Below, in pieces: positions 36,683 to 48,100 of a stretch of DNA of 64,000 nucleotides. The stretch is from Asterella californica (lineage: Eukaryota; Streptophyta; Marchantiopsida; Marchantiales; Aytoniaceae), in contig JAYKYS010000001.1 of the NCBI GenBank assembly GCA_036924285.1, positions 6,163,501 through 6,227,500 of the forward strand, read 5' to 3'. Position numbers and translations under genes: made by a program. Position 1 is the first letter of the stretch; each line of letters begins with the position of its first letter. The notes below the pieces were generated by a model that worked only from the letters and a program-made list of their open reading frames with translations, had not been told where the DNA came from and did not search any database.

Positions 36683-38669
36683 ATGGTTGCATCTAATGCT
36701 CTATTTTTTGTTGGCGATAAGTGTATTCTCTTCAGTGGTGTGGACGTCATCAGTGTCGGCATAGTATTTTCCATGTCCTCTGATGCTCGTTCTCATGGCA
36801 AGGTTGTTGACACTAGTCATGGTGTGATCGAAGTTCACACGGCTATGCTACCTTCATGTCTTCTATCATATATCCATATGGACACTGAGTCTATTGGGGA
36901 AGCTTGTTAACTCATATGTTCTATGAGATCTTTTGCTACTATCGAACCTAGTTCCACACCCTCACCTCATAGTTCCGCTTCCTCAGCTGTATCATGCACA
37001 AATATTGTGCTTCTAGGTCATGTTCCTTCAAGTCAACAACCAGTACATGACAATTACACTCAATTTAGTTCTAATGAAGATTCAGTTCTCTACAAGAACC
37101 GGAAGAATTGGCATCTTCCACACGTCCAACTCTTGGGCACAGCTGAGAAATTACAGATTGCTGATGATTCTACATTCTTGCCATTTTCAGAAGCATGTGA
37201 GAAAAATAGTGTGATCGGTGATGCCATGCTGGTGTTATGATCATGAATTATCTGGAGGATGTCCCTGATAGCATTTTCATTCGAGACCTTCCATCATATG
37301 TCAAGGATCATCCACTTTTGGTTAGGTGGCCAATTCATCTGTTGCAGATAGTATGCAATAATCTTATTATGGATGACATGTATAGCGCATGGGATGAAGA
37401 TGTAAATAGTGAGGAAGAACAGCCGGAAACATGTGGTGAAGGTGGAACACATAAGTTTGTTGCTCGAAAGAAATGTGCTTATCACAACATAAAGCATACG
37501 AAGGTTGCTCCGGAGATCAAGCTGCAGACTGATGGTGAAAAGAGGGCAGGCAAGCACATTACAAGGGAGGCCATTCACTTTGCCTTAATGAAGATTTTTG
37601 GTGTGATAAGGACTACTGTCGGATGGTACAAAGAGATGTTGTACTCGAGGAACGACAATTGTATTATGATATGGATCATAATAAATGTACTGTATACATT
37701 TTCTCCAAGTTTGACAAGGAGTTGCTTGAAGAAGGATGGATCACGTTCGATGAGAAATTGATGTGCAAGGAAGTTTTTCACTTGATTTATGATTTCTCAA
37801 GAGCTACTTTCTGCAACTACCAAAATTCTTGGATGAAGGTGTTTGGACAGGATACCATGGCAACAAAGGTACTCAAAAACCTTGGAGTTTGACTATGACA
37901 ACATAAGCGTTGTGACATCAACTTCTGCTCACAACAAGTCACGAAGTAATGCCCAACTTGACGTATAGTAACACGGAAGGTCATGATACAGATAACCATA
38001 CGTACCATCTTCCTTCGTGCTACACTAAAGACGAGGTGTTTGAGAAGATATGAGGAAAAATAGAGATTCTTCAAGTACTTGTTGTTTCCAAATCAACATT
38101 CTACAAGATTTGGAGAGAGAATTTCGCCAACTATGCTACGCATAAGTCTAGTGCATTTGCAAAATGTACTACTTGTATCAGGCACAAGTAGCAATTGATG
38201 CGAGAGAGAAGATCAGCAGAGCGAGCAATTTTGGAGCATAAAAAAACAACATATGCGCATACAGATGTCAGCTAGGAATTGCTACTATGCTTACATTCAA
38301 AATGCAGTTATGAATCTTGAGAAGAACATGACGATCATTCATGACAAGATGAACCAAGAGAAGACCACAATGCCTCTGTTGTCTCACAAGCTCAAAGCAT
38401 TCATGAGACAAGTCCAACCATTACCACTGACGCTCACTGATATCCTCTTGCATGGTTATGGTCTTGGAATTATGGCTCACATAGTCATAGCTGGTTTGCG
38501 ACCCAAAGATGCTAACTTCACCATTACATCTTTGGCAAAGGTATTACGGGATTGTGAAAGATACAAAGAAGACAAGAGAAGAGATTTACCCTTCAAGGAA
38601 GTTCTCACTCATCCATTGTTCAAAGTTGTACTTGATGAACGAGTCTTTGATCTTACATTTATACTGTAA
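36683..38669 (+). pseudogene. Degraded hypothetical, possibly transposon-associated gene
   Basis: Consecutive plus-strand frames appear coding-like but are broken: 36683-36910, 36923-37240, 37237-37761, 37623-37892 in another frame, and 38253-38669. Peptides such as FVARKKCAYHNIKHTKVAPE, LLEEGWITFDEKLMCKEVFH, SKSTFYKIWRENFANYATHK and SSAFAKCTTCIRH with a C-x-x-C pair recall the large, poorly characterised cysteine-containing proteins that are multi-copy in non-seed plants. That resemblance is from memory and weak. The gene lies divergently from the degraded minus-strand gene, with about 45 bp between outer frames. No terminal repeats were identified. Confidence 0.4.
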
Positions 38670-39160
38670 TAAGTAGAGCTCTAATTATCAACTAGAGGTG
38701 AAAATTGATTTGGTAGAAGTCTTTGGTATAAGAATCAGTTACGACTAAGTCGGCTTGAGAATACGTGCAGCAAAAGAGTATTAGGCGAGAGTGCCAAAGT
38801 CCACCGGGAAGCTTCTGGAAAGAAGCTTCGAGAGTTTTCCAACGAGTCCTTATGTGGCTCATTCTGAACCCTCTAGATGCTGTTTCGGATCTAACGCTGC
38901 ATGTAAGCCACATCAGCAATCCGTGTGCTCACTTTGAGAGGTTAGCATTGATAAATATAATAAAATATAATAAAATTAAGATTTTAAATATTATATTTTA
39001 GTTACTCTAAGAACAATGAAAACATTGTTGGAAAATCCATAAGTGATGTGCAGGTCTAAGCGTTTCAGAGAGTAGAAGTGCAAGAGCTTACTAAACTAAA
39101 ATGATACATTAATAAATGAATGTAACTTGCAGTTCTCTTCCATCAATAAGCAAGCATACA
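38670..39160. other. Intergenic DNA, no gene seen
   Basis: No protein is recognised. The segment CCATAAGTGATGTGCAGGTC at about 39037 resembles the middle block of the dispersed repeat family, suggesting that a diverged copy runs from about 38930 to 39330. Confidence 0.4.
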
Positions 39161-39161
39161 T

Positions 39162-39330
39162 GAATATACCTCCTCCATCTTTTCATTAGTTACACTCTAG
39201 TTAGAACTTAGACGTGGATAGATGGAGGAGGTAATGCAGTGGTTTAATCAGTTACCAAATCTTTTCTCCTAGAAATGTTAGGTGATAGATTAGAACGTAT
39301 TACATTATAGATTATTATTCGTCTAGGAGT
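39162..39330 (+). repeat. Dispersed repeat family, diverged fragment
   Basis: The TATACCTCCTCCATC arm (39166-39180) and GATGGAGGAGGTAA (39221-39234) are separated by a 40-base insertion that the other copies lack. It is followed by GTGGTTTAATCAGTTACC and a weak GTTAGGTGATAG half palindrome. Confidence 0.55.
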
Positions 39331-39757
39331 ACTGTTTCTATAGTAAGATGATGGACGTCCCATACATCTCACTTACATTTTCCTGCACCCACCACCGTCC
39401 AAATGTAACATTGCTAATGAAGTCCGTAAGTTCAAGTAGAATTATTTAAGTGAAGATTTAAATTTAGGAATATAAGGTTAGTCTAATTTAAAAAGTTAAC
39501 TATAGATTAGTTCTTTCGTTAACCTCTCTTGCCTCCTCCATGTAAATCAATGGCTCGCATATCCGCCTAATACTGTGAAATTTATTACATACATTTTCTC
39601 CAAAAACTCTTTTTAAAGCCAGTTGCAACAGGCAACCACCACCGTAGATTATTTTTGAGATAATTTATTATTATATTAATGTTTGTTAATATAATTTATA
39701 TAGATTGTTAATATAAATTAGGTCTTTCTTCCCTCCGATCCAAAGTTCATTTTGCAG

Positions 39758-39935
39758 GTATATTTTATTTGCCTCCTCCATTTGATCTATCAGATGGAGG
39801 AGGAAGAAGAAATATAAATTTATAACCTGACCCTTCTGTTGGCAAGCTTCGGAAACTACAAGTGCTTGGAGTTGCTGACAAGCAAACGCTAATTTAATCT
39901 AGGCATTAGTTTATTACCTAACCCCTCCAAACATA
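39758..39935 (+). repeat. Dispersed repeat family, diverged fragment
   Basis: Inverted arms CCTCCTCCAT (39772-39781) and ATGGAGGAGG (39794-39803) are followed by TATAAATTTATAACCTGACCCTTC and, near 39910, TTTATTACCTAACCCCTCC. The order matches the start of the family units. Confidence 0.5.
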
Positions 39936-41960
39936 TATACCTTTAATATACAACTTCCCTTCTAGAACCCTACTAGAGGTCAAGGTAGGATAGTACTCAA
40001 TCAACTCAGAAAGATTTCTTGTCCATCCGTGTCAATCATGCTAAATATCATTTTTCTTTGAACTTGCTTTCTTCTGGAATATATCCACAAACCAAAACAT
40101 ATAAGCGGAGGTTTCTTCTTAACGTCGAACTAGTCCTCGTCCATCTCCTCCCACTCTGTTTCACTGTCGCAGGGTTGATCTCGATTATACTCCATCTCAA
40201 CAGACTTTGTTTCCCCTTCTTCTCTCGAAGATGAATCATCCTCAAAGGTAATGTATATCTTCCTTAAAAGACAAATCATTCTCATAAGACGATATATCAT
40301 CAGAGTCCGAAGATGCTTGCTTCATCATCTTCTCTAAATTAAGAAGTACCTATTGCCTTCTTAATAAGTGAGATATAATCTACAAAAAGATGCAGTTGAA
40401 CATGTGAGTTTTGAGTTGAAAAGTCTCCAGGCATATTTGTTGAGAAAGAAAAGAACAAGAATATCATGATTTTAGTTTTTTTACTTACTCTTCTTAAGGA
40501 AAGATTATGTATTAAATTAATGCATATTCCTTCATCCTCTAAAGAGATGTCAATATTACAAATATTCAGACTGAATTCAGACAATTCTTTCTTGTGATGT
40601 TAGTTATAAAATTTACTTAATTAATAAGGACTTCCCTCTTCTCCGTAGCTTCTTATCTGAGAATGCCTGAAAATGATACCCAAATGTTCACACTGAGGGG
40701 ATGTAGTACTGCAGTCTTCGATACTCAGACTTGAGACAAGAATATAACTTTGGGAGGGACGGAAATTAGAGTGTAAAAGATTGTTCACCTGCAAAACAAA
40801 GTCTTTTCTTTTATAATTCCCTGTACATTTTTACTCTCTCCAGATGTGGAAAGAAATCTCTTACTTAATCAAGACTAGACTATATTTGCTTTGTATCTAA
40901 GGGAGATAGAGACATAGATGATTGTTAAGTAATCCAGCTCCACTTACAAAAGTACTCCAATGCCAAAAGCTTAGCTTGAGACAAATAAACAAAATTCTCA
41001 AGAGAGAATTCTTTAACTGTCTGCAAAACAAATCCGAATAAATAGGATAAGCTCATGCTATAACTCGATGAAAATAGAAATGGACTGTGCGTAAAGTAAA
41101 TTAGGTTGAGAATTAATGAACTGTGCTGTGGTAAATATCACTACGGTAAATGAATGAAAAGAGAGTGCACGTAATTCCAACAGGGAGATTTCCGAACAGT
41201 GCTTTTGATCAAAACCAGGAGGCGCCATTACATTGCAAGTGGCAAAGTGATCGTGAAGGTAATGTATAGTATAGTAACGTGAAAGAGTGACAACTTAAAC
41301 ATTTGAATTTCGAGTACTTTAGCATGGCACCTGGTTCAAAGCTCAGTTTCTGCTTTTCAAGAGCGTCAGAGAGTGAAGATTGACTACCAATCAGCAAGGA
41401 ATCAAAGTAGAACGAGGGCCTGGTTGATGGAGCTATTAGATGGACTAGTGAGTTCATAAAGCAGAAGTGAGCTTGAATGGTGCCGCGTTCAGCTGCAGCA
41501 GAACCTGTGACTGTATCTATAGGCAATTATCACGATATCATTAAAGGAAGTTAGTCAGTTCTTGTCGAAAAAGCTCGTCACTGCAACATTCTGATAAGCA
41601 TTCTGAGAGTGATTATAAGATTATGCAATGCCAGTGATGGATGAGAGGTACCAATTCTTCTAAGAGGAAACGTCATCTTTGATGGATGTCCTTATGGTGC
41701 GAATCATAAGGATCGTTTGAGTTTTTCAGAAGCTTTCTTGTCTTATCATGCTACATCCTAGATTGTTCAGCATCAGTTCTGTGGAACAGTTACTGCATTC
41801 TATGGTAAGGATCTAGCTTGTTCAGACATAAATTTGCCAGAAAATTGATAAAAGATGAGATCCCGACATAATTCTTCGAATGTAGACAGCTGATAACCTT
41901 GCACCTCATAGAACATCAAAGATCCTCTCGACGGCAGAATGCTGACTGACATGCCAAGCT
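39936..41960. other. DNA downstream of the HEN1-like gene, no coding exon found
   Basis: I read the minus strand here for methyltransferase motifs expected after the HEN1 PPIase-like domain (a DFGCGSGSLL-type loop, an LEVIEHM-type strand, an HDHKFEW-type motif) and found none. A 105-codon minus frame at 41209-41526 has no recognisable content. Confidence 0.5.
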
Positions 41961-44189
41961 TTACATGCCATATCTGTCATATTTTATCCTCTGGGTCCTC
42001 CATGGCGATGACTTAAACTGATTCTTCTCAGTTCCCTCGCGCACTGGCTCAACGTAGTCGATGAGTTGCAAGGTGTACTTCGTATAACCAAACTCAGGTT
42101 GAAACAGTATGTTCTCACGAGCATTACCACAAGTGGACGTATTAAGCAACCCACTTGGAGGTGTGGATGTCGTAATGCAAGAAGTTTCTCCCACAGACAT
42201 CCTCGAAGTCAGCGCGTCCAAAACCAGCAAGACAGCTCCGCTGCCGAGTTCAAACTCAAAATTGTCATTCTTCTCCAGCAAAGAACTCTCTAGTCCGATT
42301 GTATCGTTGAACCACCTTACAGTGTAGCGTACGGTAACCATCGATCCCAGCGGAGGTGTTTTGCCGGTCTGAGATTTATCCCCCACCACAGCGGACTTGA
42401 AAAACTCGGAATCAGCAGGTTCGCAGCAATCCCTTGTACGAATTTGAACTGAAGCTTCGTCATGTTCCTCTAATACTTGGTCGACAGGCCTGTTTGGATT
42501 GATAAATGTTGTCGGTTCATATTGTCCGATCAAAATTTCCTGGAACCATGTATCCGAGTGATGTAGGGCCCTCAAAGCGGCGCTATGTTGAGCATCATGT
42601 TGATTGGTATAAGGTCGGTACGACTCAAATTCATTCACCAGACTCTGGATCCACTCTACTCTGACCTTGCACGTGAAAGGTCCACGCTGCAGTTGAGATG
42701 GAGCGTTGCTTTCCTCGTCGCTGAATGGGTTAGCACCATGCTGTGAGTAACTGGCAAGGTTTATGAAGGACTCCAGATTGTCACTTTCACATTGATAAGT
42801 TTGAGGAACTAGATGCTCATCCGGTGAGTTTCCACTCAAAATGAAGACAGGATCAGGTAGCCGGTGATGTAGACAAAATTCAGTCAGAAGACATTGTGGA
42901 AGTTTTCCTCTCCACTGTGCCGCACTGGAAAATACATCAGGCAGTTTTGATGCGAAAACTGCTTCCCGACTAACCTTGTAATTTCCTTGAGGGAACCTTT
43001 GAAGTAGCATTAGGTGGAAGGTGGACGGTGTAATAGGCGAGGAATATACTTTCCCCCGACTCACCCACTCCCCGCCTATGGCAGCCAGAATTACTTCCCC
43101 GTACACTGAAGAGCCCACGAGAAGACTTGCTCTCACATTCAATGGAGCGAGAGGCTTACCATTCTCACCATCGTCTTGTTTAGAGCCCGTTGAGTACCTT
43201 CGAAGGTCATTTCCGTTTGCAGTGCTTGTATCTTCTTCTCCAAAGTGTAAAACGTTAGAATAATCTCCCTGCACTTGAGGTAAAGTTTCTGGCGCGGACC
43301 AGTATATTCTCATGTATGGACGAGTCTTTCCTAGCACTCTTGAGAACAGAACCCGGCTGCTATCTTTGCCACCCAACGTTCGAGCTATGACGTCTAGAAA
43401 ATATTCGTCCTGTGTCACGGTCAGATCCAAAGTGGTGGCGCGGAGCTCGATATCACATGGTATTAGAACAGCTGTAAACTGTAGACCACCTTCCACTTGG
43501 TTCTCGTTCGCTCGAGACTTGCCGTATTTTACTGTCGCCAACAGCTTTCGTATGAGGTGAGTGGGAAAAGGTTCTGAACGACTCAAGCACAAATTATCTT
43601 CGTCGATCTGGATGGACTTGCATTCCCTTGCCGCCTTGCATACCAAAGCCATTCTGTAAACCGGATTAGCTTCAGTTCGTGGATCGATGGCTTTGCACAG
43701 CCGGTAAATTCTGTCATCCAGCGTAGCAATCACGCACACTGGAACCTGTCCATACCGGGCTCCATCGCGCTTGACGGCTGCCTTGAAATGCTCTCTGAAA
43801 GGTTGTAGACCGCCAACATTCTTATCCGTGAAAACTTCCTCGATTCGGGATTGTAGATTACTCCATTTCTCCTCCACCGAAAGGACATCGATTGATTTCG
43901 CAAGTTCGAGGTTCATGAGCTCCAAAGCTCGCTTGGACGCATGCTGTTCTGCATCTCTCTTTCGATTGAAAAGGTCAGAAACCACCGTCAAACCACTTGG
44001 AAGAGTGAGTGTGCAGCGAAATTGATTTACTAAGCTTTGTAAGCTCTTTGGAAAATATCTTCCTTTCTGTGAAGCATTGTTCGACTGGGCATCTCCATCC
44101 TTAGGTTTGACGAGAAGGGATTCCGTTTCAAATCTTAATCTCTCATCGCAAGGGTAAAGCTGGTGGAGCATAGCTTTCGGCGTCCCCAT
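41961..44189 (-). CDS. HEN1: HEN1-like small RNA 2'-O-methyltransferase, N-terminal part (catalytic domain not found)
   Basis: A single open frame of 742 codons begins GTPKAMLHQLYP, the plant HEN1 start. dsRBD1 spans about residues 1-95 (LTLPSGLTVVSDLFNRKRDA); the La-like region follows (FKAAVKRDGARYGQVPVCVI, NVRASLLVGSSVYGEVILAA, NYKVSREAVFASKLP, AAQWRGKLPQCLL), then a dsRBD2-like stretch (FTCKVRVEWIQ...HDAQHSAALRALHHS) and the FKBP/PPIase-like domain (about 615-714; GSMVTVRYTV, FEFELGSGAVL, MSVGETSC). HEN1 methylates the 2'-OH of the 3' nucleotide of plant miRNA/siRNA duplexes; the catalytic domain should follow. Here the frame reaches FKSSPWRTQRIKY, corresponding to the family's FxPPLSKQRVEY at the methyltransferase edge, and meets TAA seven codons later. 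That TAA overlaps a possible splice donor AT|GTAAAG (GT at 41964-41963), so an intron is possible, but no catalytic exon was found down to about 38.7 kb. Confidence 0.85.
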   Translation of the reverse strand: MGTPKAMLHQLYPCDERLRFETESLLVKPKDGDAQSNNASQKGRYFPKSLQSLVNQFRCTLTLPSGLTVVSDLFNRKRDAEQHASKRALELMNLELAKSIDVLSVEEKWSNLQSRIEEVFTDKNVGGLQPFREHFKAAVKRDGARYGQVPVCVIATLDDRIYRLCKAIDPRTEANPVYRMALVCKAARECKSIQIDEDNLCLSRSEPFPTHLIRKLLATVKYGKSRANENQVEGGLQFTAVLIPCDIELRATTLDLTVTQDEYFLDVIARTLGGKDSSRVLFSRVLGKTRPYMRIYWSAPETLPQVQGDYSNVLHFGEEDTSTANGNDLRRYSTGSKQDDGENGKPLAPLNVRASLLVGSSVYGEVILAAIGGEWVSRGKVYSSPITPSTFHLMLLQRFPQGNYKVSREAVFASKLPDVFSSAAQWRGKLPQCLLTEFCLHHRLPDPVFILSGNSPDEHLVPQTYQCESDNLESFINLASYSQHGANPFSDEESNAPSQLQRGPFTCKVRVEWIQSLVNEFESYRPYTNQHDAQHSAALRALHHSDTWFQEILIGQYEPTTFINPNRPVDQVLEEHDEASVQIRTRDCCEPADSEFFKSAVVGDKSQTGKTPPLGSMVTVRYTVRWFNDTIGLESSLLEKNDNFEFELGSGAVLLVLDALTSRMSVGETSCITTSTPPSGLLNTSTCGNARENILFQPEFGYTKYTLQLIDYVEPVREGTEKNQFKSSPWRTQRIKYDRYGM

Positions 44190-44351
44190 TTGTGTTCACT
44201 TGGACGAATCCTGGGTAAAATCTTCAAATGATCCTACAAACGACATCAAAGTGGAGCATTCAAAAGGGAAGCCCCAAACAATGAAGTTATAGTCGAACGG
44301 TACGAAGTGCAAGATCGGTTTAGGTGCAAACTTACCTGCCTCACCGCGTTT

Positions 44352-44387
44352 CTTGCCAGCGTTTAATTTTTGTTAAACGCTGGCAAG
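44352..44387. repeat. Perfect 15-bp hairpin upstream of the HEN1-like gene
   Basis: CTTGCCAGCGTTTAA (44352-44366) and its complement (44373-44387) flank the loop TTTTTG. It lies about 165 bp upstream of the HEN1-like ATG on the minus strand, so within the presumed promoter or leader. On the minus strand the stem is not followed by a T run, and nothing suggests a terminator. Confidence 0.85.
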
Positions 44388-44893
44388 TTAGTAGTAGGCT
44401 GTTAGGAGCCAGACATAGCAATGGTGAAACTCAGGAAATGAGGAGTTGCTGGAACTCAAAAAGCATATCCGTATACTTTGGTGGGCAAAGCTATCAAAGA
44501 TTAGGTAGGAGGAAAGCAATGAGTTGGTGGGACTTAGAAGATATGTAAGTCTTGGCTGGAAACGCACTAATGGTTCAAACCTGGATTTGTACAATTGATG
44601 GTGACAAAACTTAAATTAGTGTTTTGGGTACCAAAGAAGCATTTTCAAATCCAGACGTATGAATGGATGTTTCTTGAAACCATTAGTTATACAAAAATTT
44701 AGGGTCACCGTTGGATTAGGTAGAAAGGAATGAGATGTAAGGTTGCGTAAGTTAAACTTATAATTAAAACCATATGGTTAATTACACGTGGAATGTGGTT
44801 GGATGGTGGTAGAGTAATTCTGAGCTCTAGAGTTCAAAATCGATAGCACCATGTAACATCATTGTAACCATTTTTGTAACAATATGAGATACT

Positions 44894-45107
44894 TGTTGAA
44901 ACTCAAACCATAAACTCCGCTGATACCACCTAGGACACCATCATGATCTAGGTGATGACGTCAACACTATAAAGGAAGACTCAAACTAAAGATGGTAGAG
45001 CTCTGAACTTCTGGAGATGTGTAGCATGCCTTGTAACACTATGTATCCGGTAATAGAACACTTCAGTTGGATCTCTACACATTCCAGTGTCCATGAAAAT
45101 CTTCTCA
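44894..45107 (+). repeat. 5' LTR of copia element
   Basis: 214 bp, starts TGTTGAAAC and ends CTTCTCA directly before the primer-binding site. It matches 49008-49236 along its length. Confidence 0.9.
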
Positions 45108-45119
45108 TGGTATCAAAGC
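45108..45119 (+). other. Primer-binding site (initiator-Met tRNA type)
   Basis: TGGTATCAAAGC directly follows the 5' LTR. It differs by one base from TGGTATCAGAGC, the usual plant copia primer-binding site complementary to the 3' end of the initiator-Met tRNA. Confidence 0.85.
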
Positions 45120-48100
45120 GAGATTGATGATCATTCTATCTTACAGCAGCTTGGTCAGAAAGACGAAAAAAACAAAAGATCACATAGATCATGGGAACAC
45201 CAGTGCAGCTGCTCCAGCTACAGTAGGTGTACACCACCAGTGTTTGAAGGGACTAACTTTTCCACATGTAAATGTAAGATGTCTCTAGTCTTGAAGTTGG
45301 AAGGACTCTTTGGAGTAGTGTCAGATCATGATCTAGAACCACAACCGGATTGACAGTTGAGAAAGAAGTCTGACAGAGAAAGGGCAATCGAGTTCTGTAC
45401 ATCATAGGCTTGAGTCTAAAGGAGGAGATGTACTCCAATACTGACTGTTCATCTAATGCCACACTATGGTCATGGCTCATCACAAAGTTTGAAAAAAACC
45501 TGAAGTAAAAAGCTTACACCTGCATCACCAGCTAAGAGAGGCTGAAGTTCCCGGAGGGAGAAGACCCATGAGTACACATCAAGCACATGAAGGAAATCTT
45601 CGATAAGCTTGTTGCAGCTGGTAATACATACAGAGTAAGTACAGAGCAACAAAAATTAAAATTATATCAATCTTTACCACCATCGTGGTATGCATTCAAG
45701 AGTGTTTTACTAACCAACAAAGTCTTCCTTGGGAAGAAGCCACCTTTGCTATCCTCGAGGAGCACATGACGAGAATTGACACAGGGATTGACTCAGAAAT
45801 CAACTCTGCACTACTACGTTCGTGATAGTCTCAGATCAGCAACTAGAAAGTCAGGACTCCAGTCAAGTTCTAACTCTGACTTTCTCCGAAAGGTTGGTCG
45901 AGGGATGTCTCGAAGCACGACACATGACACTATTGCAAACGTGACGGTCATCATGAATTTGACTGTCGACAAAAACTAGCTTATTTGGTCCGAGAGAAAG
46001 AGACTCATGAATGACACTCTACCAACATCCTGAGCTCAAATGTGACCTCATGTTTGTAGTTCGCATCACGGAGTCAAGCGCCACAATAGAATTCAACTCA
46101 AAAAGGATTCATCATAAGGGAAAGAGATCACGTGATTGCACGTGTGATAAAGAAAACACCTCTTTCCTCTAAGCAGTAGGCAGCTGCATGACACAACACT
46201 ACTTACTTAGACAAGAGCAATGACATAGACATTTGGCATAAAAGACTTGCTCATGCAAATCTGAAGACTCCAAGAACGATGTCTGATAGAGGAATGGTGT
46301 CCGGATTGAAGATTCAACAACGGTCACAATCAAGCATATGTGGAGCATATATCTTTGGGAAGCATCATCAGCGTTCATTTAATCACGCATGCATGCGAAC
46401 TCATAGTCTGATGGAGCTCATCCACAATGACGTCTACGGACCAATACGGACTCAATCAATTGGCGATTCAAGATATTTTTTAATCTTCATTGATGATTCT
46501 AGTCACCACCCCGTAGATTACTTCATCAAGTCGAAGAGTGAAATATTCAGATGTTTCACAGATTACAAAGCTATGATGGAAAACCAGATCGGATTAAGCA
46601 TCAAAAGTTTATGCATTGACAATGGAGGGGAGTATTCCAGCTCAGAGTTCAACAACTTTTGCAGATCCATAGGGACAGAATGGAAATTCTCTATGTCCTA
46701 TACACTCCAGCAGAACCGGATGGTCATCAGTGCGGCTAGAAGCTTGCTAGCACATTCAGGGCTTCCTCAAAGATTTTGGACCGAGCTAGTAGCTGCTTCT
46801 TTCTACATATAGAATAGAACTGCGTCATCCGCTGTTGAAGACATCACACATGAGGAAGCACGGATAAACTGTAAATCTGATGCTTTTCATCTCTGTGCTT
46901 TTGGCTGCGTTGCCTATGCTCAGGTGCCTTTAGAGAAGATCAAGAAATTTGATAGCCGTAGTGCCAAAGCAATTTTTGTAGATTACGCACCAAGAGGGAA
47001 TGGCTATAAGCTTTTGAGCCCTACAGAGAGGAGATTTTTTCTAAGCTCCAATGTAATTTTTGATGAAGATAATTTTTACTCGATCACTTTCATCTACAAC
47101 GACTTCATACCTCCATCGACGCACAACTTTGATCTTGATCACGACAACGGCTTGGACATCATCATACCAAGTGAAGGAAGAGATTAGAGAGTTGCATAAA
47201 CTGCTATCAGTCCTAGTGTCTCCTATGAGCCTACCACAGATATCACACCAGAGACTCAGACTCCCAACATCAATGTAGTTCTTGAAACGAGAAGCATAGT
47301 GAGTGAACCGTCAAGGAGAATATTATGTCCTAGAGAAAAGAGACTCACAGTTGAAAGTGATAGAGCATGCTCAAAGCAACCTTACCACCATGAGATCAAG
47401 TCACTAGTCTTCATAATGACGTCTTGCAATCGATAATCTTCACGTCATAAAGTTATCGTGAGCCAGTTGATAACATTGAGTCTCATCATTGGATTATGAC
47501 GATGATTATAGATGAGTTTCATCACACATGAAGAATCAGACTTGAGAGCTGACCTATTTACTAGTAGATAGGAGAACAGTGGGAAGCAGATGGACCTTAT
47601 TAAAGTGAATTATGATGAGAACGGTAACGTCTTACGATTTAAAGACCGACTAGTGGTTAAGAGCTACTCATAAGTAGAGGGGCTCGACTACCATGAAACC
47701 TTCTCACCAGTAGTAAAAATCACCAGTGTACGGATAATTTTGACCTTGGCAGCACACCATGATCTCGAACTTCATCAAATGGATGTTAGAACGGCTTTCC
47801 TCAATGGAGACCTAGACGAAGAATGACATTCAATCTTATGAAGAAACTCAACTCACCACAATCTTGCATGTCAAACATGGATATGAGCAATTTCTTCACT
47901 TCATAAAGTAGTGCGAGACTATTGCAAGCTAGAATGAGGTCATCCACATATAGAGCAAGAACAATGAATCCATCTGCTGTACTCTTAGAATGCACATTCA
48001 TGTCCGCTCCAAGGGAACTAAAGTGCTCTTGCAACAAAAAACAATTTATCTTTTCAAATCACAATCGTGATGCTTGCTTCAACTCGTAGAGTGATTTGTT

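Noticed and set aside
41209..41526. 105-codon minus frame downstream of HEN1 as the missing methyltransferase exon
   Set aside because: It has none of the glycine-rich SAM loop, the metal-binding E-x-x-H-H-type residues or the terminal motifs of HEN1.
47801..48037. A separate minus-strand reverse transcriptase gene with YVDD
   Set aside because: It fits exactly into the gap of the plus-strand copia polyprotein and shares its edges, so it is an inverted part of the same element.
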